Origin: Saprospiraceae bacterium
GTDB lineage: Bacteria; Bacteroidota; Bacteroidia; Chitinophagales; Saprospiraceae
NCBI GenBank assembly: GCA_016716335.1
Contig: JADJWN010000007.1
Span: forward strand, 62,001 to 126,000
Length of the DNA: 64,000 bases
Reading direction: 5' to 3'
The notes below the pieces were generated by a model that did not search any database, was not told where the DNA came from, and was given only the letters and a program-made list of their open reading frames with translations. Both the position numbers and the translations under genes were made by a program. Of this stretch, positions 9,464 through 18,897 are shown piece after piece (within the stretch, counting starts at the first letter, position 1; each line of letters starts with the position of its first letter).

Positions 9464-12400
9464 TTATTGCCTTACCAACTTTTTGGTAATTGAATTATTG
9501 CCGTTGTTAAGCCTGACATAATATAATCCTGATTTCAGGTCTGAAATATCCAATGTTTGTCCTCCGGGATTTACCATCTCCATATTTATCAGTCTGCCCT
9601 GAATATCAAATATCTGTAATTGTGCAGGTTTGCCTGATAATCCTTTGAATACGATCTGAGTCTGATTATGTGCAGGGTTGGGTGAAATGGTAAAGTCTGA
9701 ACCTCCCTGAACATCCCCGGTGGAAGATGGTGGAAGCAGTACAGCGTCTATGACATGGACAATCCCATTTTCTGTCACTATATCTGCCACTGTTACTCTG
9801 GCATCGTTAATAAAAATACCTGAACTGTTGATTGTCACAGTAAGCACTTCTCCCAGGATAGTAGTGATGGTCTGTCCATTGGTTAATGCTGAGGAAGGTA
9901 CTGCTCCGGGTACTGCATGGTATAACAATATATCGGTAAGCAAACCGGTGGGATCGCTGAGCAGACTTTCTATGGTACCTGCCGGCAATGCATTGAATGC
10001 ATTATCTGTAGGAGCAAAAACCGTTAGAGGACCTGCTGTTGCCAATATTCCGTCAAGACCTGCTGCCCTTACAGCTGCTTCAAGGATATTATGATCCGGA
10101 GAGTTAACAATGATGTCCCAGATTGTTATCCTGTCATCTTCTGGTATAAGTACTGCATCAATTACATGAACAACCCCGTTGTCGGCACGCAGGTCAGCAA
10201 CTGTAACCCTTGCATTATTGATAAATACACCTTCATCATTTATGGTTACGGCAATATCTTTGCCGTTGAGCGTAAGATATTGAGTGCCATTTTCAAGCTC
10301 GTCAGAAAACACAGCTCCTTCCAGAACATGATAGAGAAGTAAATCTCTCAATGCACCTTGCGGATCTGCGACCAATGAAGCTATCAATTCTTCAGGAAGG
10401 GCCAGAATGGCATCATCTGTTGGGGCAAATACCGTAAACTGTCCATCACTCCTTAGCGTCTCACTCAGGCCGGCAAGTTCTATCACGGCACTCAGCAGAA
10501 AATGATCCTGTGATTGATTGATGATATCCAGGACAGTGCGTTTCGGCAACAGCACGGCATCAATCACGTGTACCACTCCGTTGTCAGCACGGATATCCGC
10601 TATAATTACCCTGGCATCGTTGATAAATATTCCTTCCGGTGAAAAACGAACTACAACGTCCTGACCATTCAGCGTGGTAATTCTCTGGCCATCAAACAGA
10701 TTATTGGACAAGATGCTGTCACCAACCAGATGATATGCAAGCACATCGGACAGTAATCCATAGGGGTCAGCCAATAATTCATCAATTGCCTCCTGTCCGA
10801 GGGCCAGAATTGCATCATCAGTGGGAGCAAACAGCGTAAAGGGGCCATAACCTTCCAAAGGCAGAGAGAATTCTGCAATATCCAAAGCAGTTTCCAGCAA
10901 TGTATGTACCGGAGAATTTCTCACTACATCTACGATGGTGGAATCAGGTGCCAGCAATACGGCATCTATTACGTGAACAACTCCATTGTCTGCAATTAAA
11001 TCTGTAATAGTCAGAGGGATATCATTAATAAATATGGCATCTGCTGTAACTCTCGCAGTAACAGTTTTTCCATTCAGAGTGAGATAATAAGGGAATTCAT
11101 TTCCATAAAACTCAAAATTTTCCTGGGTAATAAATTCATTCAGCGCATGATATAAAAGAACATCGGTCAGGGCCTGCGGATTAGCGAGCAAAGCCTCAAC
11201 GGTGCCGGCAGGTAATGCTGCAAAAGCTGCATCCGTAGGAGCGAATACCGTGAATGGACCTTCTCCTTTCAATGCGGATTCCAATCCTGCTGCAATTATG
11301 GCTGCTTCGAGGGTATTGTGATCCTCAGAGGCTGCAATGATATCAAAGACTGTATTAGTATTGGAAGGTGGAAGCAATACCGCATCAATCACATGTACCA
11401 CTCCATTAGCTGCTGTGATGTCTGCCATCGTTACTCTGGCATTATTGATGAATACTCCGTCATCATTGATGGTAACGGTCACATTTGCTCCATTGAGCGT
11501 GAAGATCAATTGGCCGTCAGCAAGATCAGATGATAAGAGGGTTCCTCCTGACACATGGTATGCCAGAATGGAGGTCAGCGTTGGAATATCTTCCAGTAAT
11601 GCTTCAATTGTGCCCGGAGGCAAAGCTGCAAAAGCATCATCGGTCGGAGCGAACACAGTGAAGGGGCCTTCGCCGCTGAGAGCACCGTCAAGTCCGGCAG
11701 CAAGAATGGCAGCTTCGAGGGTATTGTGGTCGTCAGAACCGGCAATGATATCAAACACAGTAGTGGTAGATACAGGAGGCAGGAGTACGGCATTGATGAC
11801 ATGCACCACACCGTTGTCTGCTGTGATGTCAGCGACAGTGACCTGTGCATTATTGATAAAAACACCTTCATTGTTTATAGTCACGGTGATATCAGCACCG
11901 TTGAGGGTAGGTATCACCATATTGTCAGAGAGGTCAGTGGATCGTACATCCCCGGAAGCGACATGATAGGTAAGGATAGCGGTCAGCGCCGGAATGTCAT
12001 TGAGCAGGGCTTCGACAGTGCCGGCAGGAAGAGCTGCAAAAGCATCATCGGTCGGAGCGAATACGGTGAAGGGGCCTTCGCCGCTGAGAGCACCATCAAG
12101 TCCGGCAGCAAGAATGGCAGCTTCGAGGGTATTGTGGTCGTCAGAACCGGCAATGATATCAAATACAGTAGTGGTAGATACAGGAGGCAGGAGTACGGCA
12201 TTGATGACATGCACCACACCGTTGTCTGCTGTGATGTCAGCGACAGTGACCTGAGCATTATTGATAAAAACACCTTCACTATTTATAGTCACGGTGATAT
12301 CAGCACCGTTGAGGGTAGGAATCACCATATTGTCAGAGAGGTCAGTGGATCGTACATCTCCGGAAGCGACATGATAGGTAAGGATAGCGGTCAGCGCCGG

Positions 12401-13867
12401 AATGTCATTGAGCAGGGCTTCGACAGTGCCGGCAGGAAGAGCCACAAAAGCATCATCGGTCGGAGCAAATACGGTGAAGGGGCCTTCGCCGCTGAGAGCA
12501 CCGTCAAGTCCGGCAGCAAGAATGGCAGCTTCGAGGGTATTGTGGTCATCAGAACCGGCAATGATATCAAACACAGTAGTGGTAGATACAGGAGGCAGGA
12601 GTACGGCATTGATGACATGCACCACACCGTTGTCTGCTGTGATGTCAGCGATAGTCACCTGAGCATTATTGATAAAAACACCTTCACTATTTATAGTCAC
12701 GGTGATATCAGCACCGTTGAGGGTAGGAATCACCATATTGTCAGAGAGGTCAGTGGATCGTACATCCCCGGAAGCGACATGATAGGTAAGGATAGCGGTC
12801 AGCGCCGGAATGTCATTGAGAAGGGCTTCGACAGTGCCGGCAGGAAGGGCTGCAAAAGCATCATCGGTCGGAGCGAATACGGTGAACGGGCCTTCGCCGC
12901 TGAGAGCACCGTCAAGTCCGGCAGCAAGAATGGCAGCTTCGAGGGTATTGTGGTCGTCAGAACCGGCAATGATATCAAACACAGTGGTGGTAGATACAGG
13001 AGGCAGGAGTACGGCATTGATGACATGCACCACACCGTTGTCTGCTGTGATGTCAGCGACAGTAACCTGTGCATTATTGATAAAAACACCTTCATTGTTT
13101 ATAGTCACGGTGATATCAGCACCATTGAGGGTAGGAATCACCATATTGTCAGAGAGGTCAGTGGATCGTACATCTCCGGGAGCGACATGATAGGTAAGGA
13201 TAGCGGTCAGTGCCGGGATGTCATTGAGCAGGGCTTCGACGGTGCCGGCAGGAAGAGCTGCAAAAGCATCATCGGTCGGAGCGAACACAGTGAAGGGGCC
13301 TTCGCCGCTGAGAGCACCATCAAGTCCGGCAGCAAGAATGGCAGCTTCGAGGGTATTGTGGTCGTCAGAACCGGCAATGATATCAAATACAGTAGTGGTA
13401 GATACAGGAGGCAGGAGTACGGCATTGATGACATGCACCACACCGTTGTCTGCTGTGATGTCAGCGACAGTGACCTGAGCATTATTGATAAAAACACCTT
13501 CATTGTTTATAGTCACGGTGATATCAGCACCATTGAGGGTAGGAATCACCATATTGTCAGAGAGGTCAGTGGATCGTACATCCCCTGAAGCGACATGATA
13601 GGTAAGGATAGCGGTCAGCGCCGGGATGTCATTGAGCAGGGCTTCGACAGTGCCGTCAGGAAGAGCTGCAAAAGCATCATCGGTCGGAGCGAACACAGTG
13701 AAGGGGCCTTCGCCGCTGAGAGCACCGTCAAGTCCGGCAGCAAGAATGGCAGCTTCGAGGGTATTGTGGTCAGGGGAATTGACCACCACATCTACTACGC
13801 TCTGGCTATTCAACTGTCGAACCGAGAGTAAAACCAGTAATAAAAATAGTAAATTTTTGAGTTTCAT
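9464..13867 (-). CDS. Secreted adhesin-like protein with ten fasciclin (FAS1) domains and a type IX secretion tail
   Basis: 1467 residues. A signal peptide (MKLKNLLFLLLVLLSVRQLNSQ) is followed by ten FAS1 domains of about 136 residues, each with GPFTVFAPTDDAF-like and NGVVHVIDAVLL-like blocks, then a type IX sorting domain (about 1388-1467, with SPNPAHNQT and KKLVRQ). FAS1 domains mediate adhesion to matrix or cells. The first six domains are almost identical and domains 7-10 have diverged. The product should cross the outer membrane by type IX secretion and stay on the surface or be released. It is divergent from an ECF sigma gene and carries the same GGCAACCTTTT promoter-like element, so it may be a target of that sigma factor. 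Terminator at 9401-9441. Confidence 0.93.
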   Translation of the reverse strand: MKLKNLLFLLLVLLSVRQLNSQSVVDVVVNSPDHNTLEAAILAAGLDGALSGEGPFTVFAPTDDAFAALPDGTVEALLNDIPALTAILTYHVASGDVRSTDLSDNMVIPTLNGADITVTINNEGVFINNAQVTVADITADNGVVHVINAVLLPPVSTTTVFDIIAGSDDHNTLEAAILAAGLDGALSGEGPFTVFAPTDDAFAALPAGTVEALLNDIPALTAILTYHVAPGDVRSTDLSDNMVIPTLNGADITVTINNEGVFINNAQVTVADITADNGVVHVINAVLLPPVSTTTVFDIIAGSDDHNTLEAAILAAGLDGALSGEGPFTVFAPTDDAFAALPAGTVEALLNDIPALTAILTYHVASGDVRSTDLSDNMVIPTLNGADITVTINSEGVFINNAQVTIADITADNGVVHVINAVLLPPVSTTTVFDIIAGSDDHNTLEAAILAAGLDGALSGEGPFTVFAPTDDAFVALPAGTVEALLNDIPALTAILTYHVASGDVRSTDLSDNMVIPTLNGADITVTINSEGVFINNAQVTVADITADNGVVHVINAVLLPPVSTTTVFDIIAGSDDHNTLEAAILAAGLDGALSGEGPFTVFAPTDDAFAALPAGTVEALLNDIPALTAILTYHVASGDVRSTDLSDNMVIPTLNGADITVTINNEGVFINNAQVTVADITADNGVVHVINAVLLPPVSTTTVFDIIAGSDDHNTLEAAILAAGLDGALSGEGPFTVFAPTDDAFAALPPGTIEALLEDIPTLTSILAYHVSGGTLLSSDLADGQLIFTLNGANVTVTINDDGVFINNARVTMADITAANGVVHVIDAVLLPPSNTNTVFDIIAASEDHNTLEAAIIAAGLESALKGEGPFTVFAPTDAAFAALPAGTVEALLANPQALTDVLLYHALNEFITQENFEFYGNEFPYYLTLNGKTVTARVTADAIFINDIPLTITDLIADNGVVHVIDAVLLAPDSTIVDVVRNSPVHTLLETALDIAEFSLPLEGYGPFTLFAPTDDAILALGQEAIDELLADPYGLLSDVLAYHLVGDSILSNNLFDGQRITTLNGQDVVVRFSPEGIFINDARVIIADIRADNGVVHVIDAVLLPKRTVLDIINQSQDHFLLSAVIELAGLSETLRSDGQFTVFAPTDDAILALPEELIASLVADPQGALRDLLLYHVLEGAVFSDELENGTQYLTLNGKDIAVTINDEGVFINNARVTVADLRADNGVVHVIDAVLIPEDDRITIWDIIVNSPDHNILEAAVRAAGLDGILATAGPLTVFAPTDNAFNALPAGTIESLLSDPTGLLTDILLYHAVPGAVPSSALTNGQTITTILGEVLTVTINSSGIFINDARVTVADIVTENGIVHVIDAVLLPPSSTGDVQGGSDFTISPNPAHNQTQIVFKGLSGKPAQLQIFDIQGRLINMEMVNPGGQTLDISDLKSGLYYVRLNNGNNSITKKLVRQ
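11575..13790 (-). repeat. Tandem array of near-identical 408-bp units inside the fasciclin gene
   Basis: Period 408 bases, one unit per FAS1 domain, visible from the equally spaced start points 11575, 11983, 12391, 12799 and 13207. Units differ only at scattered bases, including at silent sites, which indicates recent duplication or gene conversion. Such an array is easily collapsed or expanded in assembly, so the true copy number may differ. Confidence 0.85.
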
Positions 13868-13901
13868 GGTTCAATTTTTTGGTTACTTAATATCTAATGG
13901 T

Positions 13902-13927
13902 ATGCAAATCATCATTAAAAGGTTGCC
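13902..13927 (-). promoter_or_regulatory. ECF-type promoter-like element of the fasciclin gene
   Basis: The minus strand reads GGCAACCTTTT followed by a TTTGCAT block, 35 bases before the fasciclin ATG at its near edge. The GGCAACCTTTT core, with its AAC, resembles the -35 region of ECF promoters and recurs in front of both ECF sigma genes of this window (13993 and 24124). Confidence 0.5.
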
Positions 13928-13992
13928 CGGCAAGAAAAATTTTGTTTAAAAATTTTTAATCGAAACATAAACACAATAAAATTGTTTCCACA

Positions 13993-14020
13993 GGCAACCT
14001 TTTAGGTATTCCTTTCACAT
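13993..14020 (+). promoter_or_regulatory. ECF-type promoter-like element of the ECF sigma gene
   Basis: GGCAACCTTTT, then TTTCACAT 8 bases further on, ending 13 bases before the sigma ATG. Together with 13902-13927 it forms an inverted repeat in the divergent intergenic region. Autoregulation of the sigma factor and control of the fasciclin gene are inferred. Confidence 0.5.
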
Positions 14021-14032
14021 ATTAATATTATT

Positions 14033-14578
14033 ATGACTGAACTCACTGTGTTGGAATGTATCCGGGGCAATCGTACGGCTCAGAAAGAGCTGTATGATAA
14101 ATATGCCGGCAGCATGTATGTACTCTGCCAACGATACTTCCAATGTCGTGAAGAAGCAATGGATGCACTTCAGGAAGGCTTTATTAAAGTATTCAAAGAT
14201 TTAGGTCAATTCGATGCAGCAAAGGGAAGTTTTGTGCAGTGGATACGAAGAATATTTATAAATACCTGCCTGGAATTATTAAGAAAACGGAAAATGATTT
14301 TTTCTGATATCAATGAAATGTATGATTTGATGGAAGAGAATGTGAATGCATTGGATAATCTCGGACTGAAAGATCTGGTAAGTTTGATACAAAAACTTCC
14401 GGATGGTTATCGCACTGTATTCAATTTGTATGTAATCGAAGGTTATTCTCATGCAGAAATAGCCGGAATGCTCAATATAACTGAAAACACCTCCAAGTCC
14501 CAGTTATTCAAAGCAAAAAATGCATTAAAAAAAGCGTTTGACATGGCATTCAATTATTACGAGTATGAGTCCAAATGA
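14033..14578 (+). CDS. ECF RNA polymerase sigma factor
   Basis: 181 residues. Region 2 lies around residues 15-80 (CREEAMDALQEGFIKVF, then FVQWIRRIFINTCLELLRKR) and region 4 around 115-170 (LPDGYRTVFNLYVIEGYSH, EIAGMLNITENTSKSQLFKA). It redirects RNA polymerase to ECF promoters. The next gene starts 14 bases before this one ends, so the two are translationally coupled, as is usual for a sigma/anti-sigma pair. The shared promoter element suggests it controls itself and the neighbouring fasciclin gene. Confidence 0.9.
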   Translation: MTELTVLECIRGNRTAQKELYDKYAGSMYVLCQRYFQCREEAMDALQEGFIKVFKDLGQFDAAKGSFVQWIRRIFINTCLELLRKRKMIFSDINEMYDLMEENVNALDNLGLKDLVSLIQKLPDGYRTVFNLYVIEGYSHAEIAGMLNITENTSKSQLFKAKNALKKAFDMAFNYYEYESK

Positions 14579-16004
14579 GAATTTAGAAAGTTTTTTCAGG
14601 AAAATATTTAATACTCCTCCGCCTAAGGAGGATTGGAATACGCCAGATGAAAGGGTGTGGGAAAATGTGAGGAAGACTCTGGATGATGAACAAAAAAAGC
14701 GGGTTAAAATTCACTTTCTTCCATTATTGTTTTTACTGATTACCCTCTCTTCACTGGGCACCGCATTGTATCAGTTTCAGATGAATGCAGAAAAAGATAA
14801 TCAAATTATTTCATTGAAAAAACAACTGTCAGATTGTGCATTACTAAAGGAAAATTCATTCGCAACAAAAAATGACAGTGCTGAAAAGATTTTGAATATT
14901 CCATCCATTTCTGCTCCAAATACCAATGCAACAATACTGAAAAGATCACCGGAATTAAAATACAGAACTTTACACGCTAAAAAGCTATCAACTCCTGATC
15001 CGTCCTACAATACAAAAGAAGAAATGGATTCTGATGAACCCAGGATTACTGTAACCAATATTGACGAAGCTCCATCCGCTGAAGGTCCATTGGTAAGTCA
15101 AAACGCAAATATCAGTGAACCAGACGACAAAGAATTAATGGATGTCCAAGGAGGAGAAGTATTAATAGCCCATGAAAAAGACATAAATGCTACCTCAATC
15201 CATAATTATATCAATCAGGATAAGTCTGAACTATCTGCTGATAGAGTTTATGAATTAAGTATCCTGACGGGTGGCAGAAAGTACCATTTACGCAGTGACC
15301 GGATTTCGGGCAACCAGGATGGATTGGTGCAGGAATATTTCCGGAATGTACCGGTGTTTGGTCTTCAGGTCAGAAGGCAGTTGAGCAACAGCCTGAAGGC
15401 AAGTATCGGTCTGGTATATAATCAGAGAAAATTAATCAGCAATTATATCATTCACAACGAGTATAATCATCACCATGAATCTGTGGCCCCTGACGGCACC
15501 GTGGACTATGTCCTTCATCAACAGTTAGCCACAGGAAATGGCGAAATAGAAGTCGAAATGCTGCTGAACAGAAATCTCTCCACCGAGATAAAGGATGGAG
15601 AAGTTGTAGCTATGGAATTTGGTGTTACGGGAGGCAGTCGTATTTTGGAGATTCCTGCCAGTTTGCAGTATTTTCCATTCAGGTCGAATGGCCTGTATGT
15701 CAATGGTACCTTGATGGCTCAGGTCATTGGGTCAAGGTCTGTTACAGTTAACCACCATGATTCACATCATGAAAAACTGAAAGAAAAACATGCCAATGTC
15801 ACTTTCAGGGACGACAATTACAAGAATCTGATATTTCTTGCAGGTATGGGTTTGGGATATGAGTATAATTTTCAAAAAAACTGGGGCATTGATCTGAATT
15901 TTACATTCAGCAGGGCACTCTCTGCTTCATACAGGAATGCGGCCAAAAGTATATTTGCAGATCAGGCAGGAATAAATCTGGGTGTGTATTACAGATTTTT
16001 GTAA
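14565..16004 (+). CDS. Membrane-anchored protein with C-terminal beta-barrel-like region, anti-sigma candidate
   Basis: 479 residues from the ATG at 14565, which overlaps the sigma gene. A short N-terminal region (NTPPPKEDWNTPDERVWENV) resembles that of Bacteroidota anti-sigma proteins. One membrane segment follows (about 46-65, FLPLLFLLITLSSLGTALY), then a ~150-residue low-complexity linker with a coiled part, then about 230 residues rich in alternating hydrophobic residues, ending in NLGVYYRFL, typical of an outer-membrane beta-barrel. Its place after the sigma gene suggests it holds the sigma factor at the inner membrane. An inner-membrane helix joined to an outer-membrane-type barrel is an odd layout. 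The name is by context and composition only. Confidence 0.65.
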   Translation: MSPNENLESFFRKIFNTPPPKEDWNTPDERVWENVRKTLDDEQKKRVKIHFLPLLFLLITLSSLGTALYQFQMNAEKDNQIISLKKQLSDCALLKENSFATKNDSAEKILNIPSISAPNTNATILKRSPELKYRTLHAKKLSTPDPSYNTKEEMDSDEPRITVTNIDEAPSAEGPLVSQNANISEPDDKELMDVQGGEVLIAHEKDINATSIHNYINQDKSELSADRVYELSILTGGRKYHLRSDRISGNQDGLVQEYFRNVPVFGLQVRRQLSNSLKASIGLVYNQRKLISNYIIHNEYNHHHESVAPDGTVDYVLHQQLATGNGEIEVEMLLNRNLSTEIKDGEVVAMEFGVTGGSRILEIPASLQYFPFRSNGLYVNGTLMAQVIGSRSVTVNHHDSHHEKLKEKHANVTFRDDNYKNLIFLAGMGLGYEYNFQKNWGIDLNFTFSRALSASYRNAAKSIFADQAGINLGVYYRFL

Positions 16005-16192
16005 AAATGACAAACGGTTACGATAAGTCTCGTATTCCATTTTGATACAACTCATGTTTATTCAGATACAATAAGTCCTTTTTTCCCTATTTTTTATTCT
16101 CCATGACCTGAGACTGTGATGATTTTTCAGTGTATTAAGGTAATGTAACAATTTTTTCTGCACTTTTGCCCGGGATTAAATTTCTGAAAAGT

Positions 16193-16723
16193 ATGCAGGA
16201 AAGAAAAGTGGTTTTATACATTGCCATGTCAGTGGATGGTTATATTGCCGGTCCGGACGATTCGCTGGATTTTTTGAAGCTTGCCGAATGGAAGGATGAG
16301 GATTACGGATATAAGGATTTTGTAAAAACCATCGATACGGTGCTATGGGGAAGAAAGACATATGATATTGTACGATCTTTTGAGACCCCGTTTCCCTACC
16401 CGGACAAGCAGGTATATGTATTATCCGCACTCAGGTCAGGAAAGGATGAATACGTGACTTATTTTAATGATATCAAAGGCTTGTACAATAAACTGAAATC
16501 TGAGCCCGGACTGGATATCTACTGCGACGGAGGTGCTCAACTTATTGCTGAGATGTTGTCGTATGATATGATTGACCGGTTTATCATTTCGATTATACCT
16601 CATATGCTGGGCTCAGGTACCCGGTTGTTTCTGGATGATCTGCCTGAAAGAAGGGTTATGCTTACTTACTCAAAAAGCTACGAAAGTGGAGTGGTACAGG
16701 TGCAATATGACAGAATAAGATGA
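16193..16723 (+). CDS. Dihydrofolate reductase family protein (RibD C-terminal type)
   Basis: 176 residues from the ATG at 16193; an upstream TTG at 16166 is in frame but adds nothing conserved. The family hallmarks are VVLYIAMSVDGYIAGPDDSL at the start, WGRKTYDI near residue 60 and IYCDGGAQLIAEML near residue 115, followed by the IIPHMLGSGTRLF turn. These proteins share the fold of DHFR and the RibD reductase domain and bind NADPH; many standalone copies have no assigned substrate, and this one cannot be assigned from sequence. It stands alone between the beta-barrel gene and sppA. Confidence 0.88.
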   Translation: MQERKVVLYIAMSVDGYIAGPDDSLDFLKLAEWKDEDYGYKDFVKTIDTVLWGRKTYDIVRSFETPFPYPDKQVYVLSALRSGKDEYVTYFNDIKGLYNKLKSEPGLDIYCDGGAQLIAEMLSYDMIDRFIISIIPHMLGSGTRLFLDDLPERRVMLTYSKSYESGVVQVQYDRIR

Positions 16724-16816
16724 TTGCACTTGACGAGTTCATCGGCTTTTCTATTCAGTATATATAGAGTTTGGCTTGTTTTGGCAAAACAATGTGCAGA
16801 AATGCCTGTTGAACCG

Positions 16817-16824
16817 TAACTTTG
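16817..16824 (+). promoter_or_regulatory. Candidate -7 promoter box for sppA
   Basis: TAACTTTG fits TAnnTTTG exactly and lies 31 bases before the sppA ATG at 16856. A TTTTGG at about 16775 is farther away than the usual -33 spacing. Confidence 0.4.
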
Positions 16825-16855
16825 CAAAATCTAAGAAAACATCATCGCTAATACC

Positions 16856-18625
16856 ATGAGACAATTTTTCACTACCTTCCTGGCTTCTTGTCTGGGTGTC
16901 GTTGCTACGTTTGCCCTGATTTTTATTTTGCTGATCGGCATGGCCATATCAGGAGCTCAATCCAAATCAGGCTACGGCAACAACAGTGTGTTGAAACTCT
17001 CTTTAGAATCATTTATACCCGAACAGACCGATAATGTAAACCAGCAATTCAGCTTCACAGGTGCTGCGGATGAGACGATAGGATTGCAGCGGATCATCAC
17101 ATTGATCGAGCATGCTGCCAACGATAAAAAAATCAAGGGTATAGTACTGGAAAATACCAGTGTGTCAATAGGGCAGGCCAGTCTGTTGTCACTGATTTCA
17201 AGTCTTCAGAAATTTAAGGAAAGTGGCAAATTTGTGTATTCGTATGCGGACAGTCACACTCAGTCCTCCTACATGCTATGTTCAGTGGCGGACAGTATGT
17301 TTCTCAATCCACAGGGGATGATAGATATCCGTGGATATGGGTCAGCAATCCCGTTTTTCAAAAATATGCTGGACAAAGTCGGAGTGGAAATGGAAGTATT
17401 TTATGCGGGTGATTTCAAGAGTGCTTCCGAACCCTTCAGGCTCACAGGAATGAGCGAAGCCAGTAAACTGCAGACCCGGGAATTTTTGCATGATATGCAT
17501 ATGATATTCCGTGAGATTGTATCTGAAAACCGAAAACTTCCTGCTGATTCGATCGAAAGCATCATTTCCACTTATTCAGGCAGGACAGCTGTCAAGGCAA
17601 AGCAGGCAGGACTGGTAGATGCATTGTACTACAAAGACCAGTTTGAAGACATGATAAGGGAGAAAACCGGAATCAAACCGGGTAAAAAAATCAAATATAT
17701 ATCTATCGGTAAGTATGACACAGTGGCCGATGTGAAGCAAAAATCCGGAGGAAAAGACAAAATTGCTATCGTCTATGCAGAGGGAGAAATTGTATATGGA
17801 TCAGAAGATCCGGGCGTCATCAGCGAGAAAAAGTACCTCAAAGTACTGCAGAAAATCAGGAATGACAAAGAGGTAAAAGCGGTGGTGCTCAGGGTAAATT
17901 CGCCGGGAGGAAATGCGTTTTCCAGTGAGGTGATCTGGCATGAAATCCAGAAGATCAGACAGGCAGGCAAACCTGTGGTTGCATCTTTCGGGGATTATGC
18001 GGCATCAGGAGGATATTACATATCAGCCGGTGCGGATAAAATCGTGGCTCAACCCAATACCCTCACAGGATCTATCGGTGTATTTATGATGCTGCCCAAT
18101 GCGACGAAGCTTATGAATGATAAACTGGGGGTCAACTTTGACACTATCAAGACACACCCTTATGCAGCAGGATTCAGCCCCTTCCTCAATCTCACCGACA
18201 AAGAAAAAGAGGTGATGCAGGAAATGACAATGGACATATATGATCTGTTTATCAAGCGGGTAGCCGAAGGTCGTAATCTCAGTGAAGACAGTACCAAGGT
18301 GATCGCCAGAGGCAGAGTCTGGACCGGAAGAATGGCAGTGGAAAAAGGCCTGGTGGATACTTTAGGTAATCTGGATACGGCCATTAAAATTGCGGCAGCC
18401 GAAGCCGGACTCGAAAAATATAAAACCGTAGAATACCCTTTTGTAGAGCCTGATTTCTTCAATACGCTCATCCGTGACATCAAACGAAGTAAAGGTGAGG
18501 ATGTCAGGCAGTTATTCACTTCGACGGAAGAAAGGAGATGGTTTCAGCAATTCATGGAGATTAAATCCGTACTGGCAAAAAAGGACCCTCAAACCAGATT
18601 GCCCTTTGTTTTTGATTTTAATTGA
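16856..18625 (+). CDS. sppA: Signal peptide peptidase SppA, 67-kDa type
   Basis: 589 residues, the usual length of the long (E. coli type) SppA with two tandem peptidase S49 domains. One N-terminal membrane segment (about 12-33) anchors it facing the periplasm. The general-base lysine is in AGDFKSASEPFR near residue 188 and the nucleophile serine in GDYAASGGYY near residue 383, the spacing expected for a Ser-Lys dyad split across the two domains. The enzyme degrades signal peptides left in the membrane after protein export. It is a single-gene unit with a candidate promoter at 16817, and T-rich sequence follows its stop. Confidence 0.93.
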   Translation: MRQFFTTFLASCLGVVATFALIFILLIGMAISGAQSKSGYGNNSVLKLSLESFIPEQTDNVNQQFSFTGAADETIGLQRIITLIEHAANDKKIKGIVLENTSVSIGQASLLSLISSLQKFKESGKFVYSYADSHTQSSYMLCSVADSMFLNPQGMIDIRGYGSAIPFFKNMLDKVGVEMEVFYAGDFKSASEPFRLTGMSEASKLQTREFLHDMHMIFREIVSENRKLPADSIESIISTYSGRTAVKAKQAGLVDALYYKDQFEDMIREKTGIKPGKKIKYISIGKYDTVADVKQKSGGKDKIAIVYAEGEIVYGSEDPGVISEKKYLKVLQKIRNDKEVKAVVLRVNSPGGNAFSSEVIWHEIQKIRQAGKPVVASFGDYAASGGYYISAGADKIVAQPNTLTGSIGVFMMLPNATKLMNDKLGVNFDTIKTHPYAAGFSPFLNLTDKEKEVMQEMTMDIYDLFIKRVAEGRNLSEDSTKVIARGRVWTGRMAVEKGLVDTLGNLDTAIKIAAAEAGLEKYKTVEYPFVEPDFFNTLIRDIKRSKGEDVRQLFTSTEERRWFQQFMEIKSVLAKKDPQTRLPFVFDFN

Positions 18626-18822
18626 AAGTATTTTATCCGTTTTTTTTTTTGACACGGGGAGTATCTTTGTTCTGAAATGATCAACCCCAGCTGTGCTCAT
18701 CCATTGGTATAATTACTGTAAAACCCGGCATGCAGGATACTAAACCTTATTATATGGTCTGAAATCACGGAAGCCATTTCCGTGTTTTTACAACAAGCCA
18801 TCCGTTTTCTCAAAGCCTTTTG

Positions 18823-18830
18823 TACATTTG
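18823..18830 (+). promoter_or_regulatory. Candidate -7 promoter box for the BNR-propeller gene
   Basis: TACATTTG fits TAnnTTTG and lies 67 bases before the ATG at 18898. No clear -33 box was found. Confidence 0.35.
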
Positions 18831-18897
18831 AGATTCGTAAGCTGTATTTTTTTATAGCTGATCGAGGATGGTGTAATCTTCAAACTTAAAATACCGG

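Noticed and set aside
11726..13588. Long open frame (about 620 codons) on the strand opposite the fasciclin repeats, plus several 80-120-codon frames there
   Set aside because: They repeat with the same 408-base period as the fasciclin domains and are caused by codon bias in the tandem units. They have no signal peptide, no family resemblance and no promoter.
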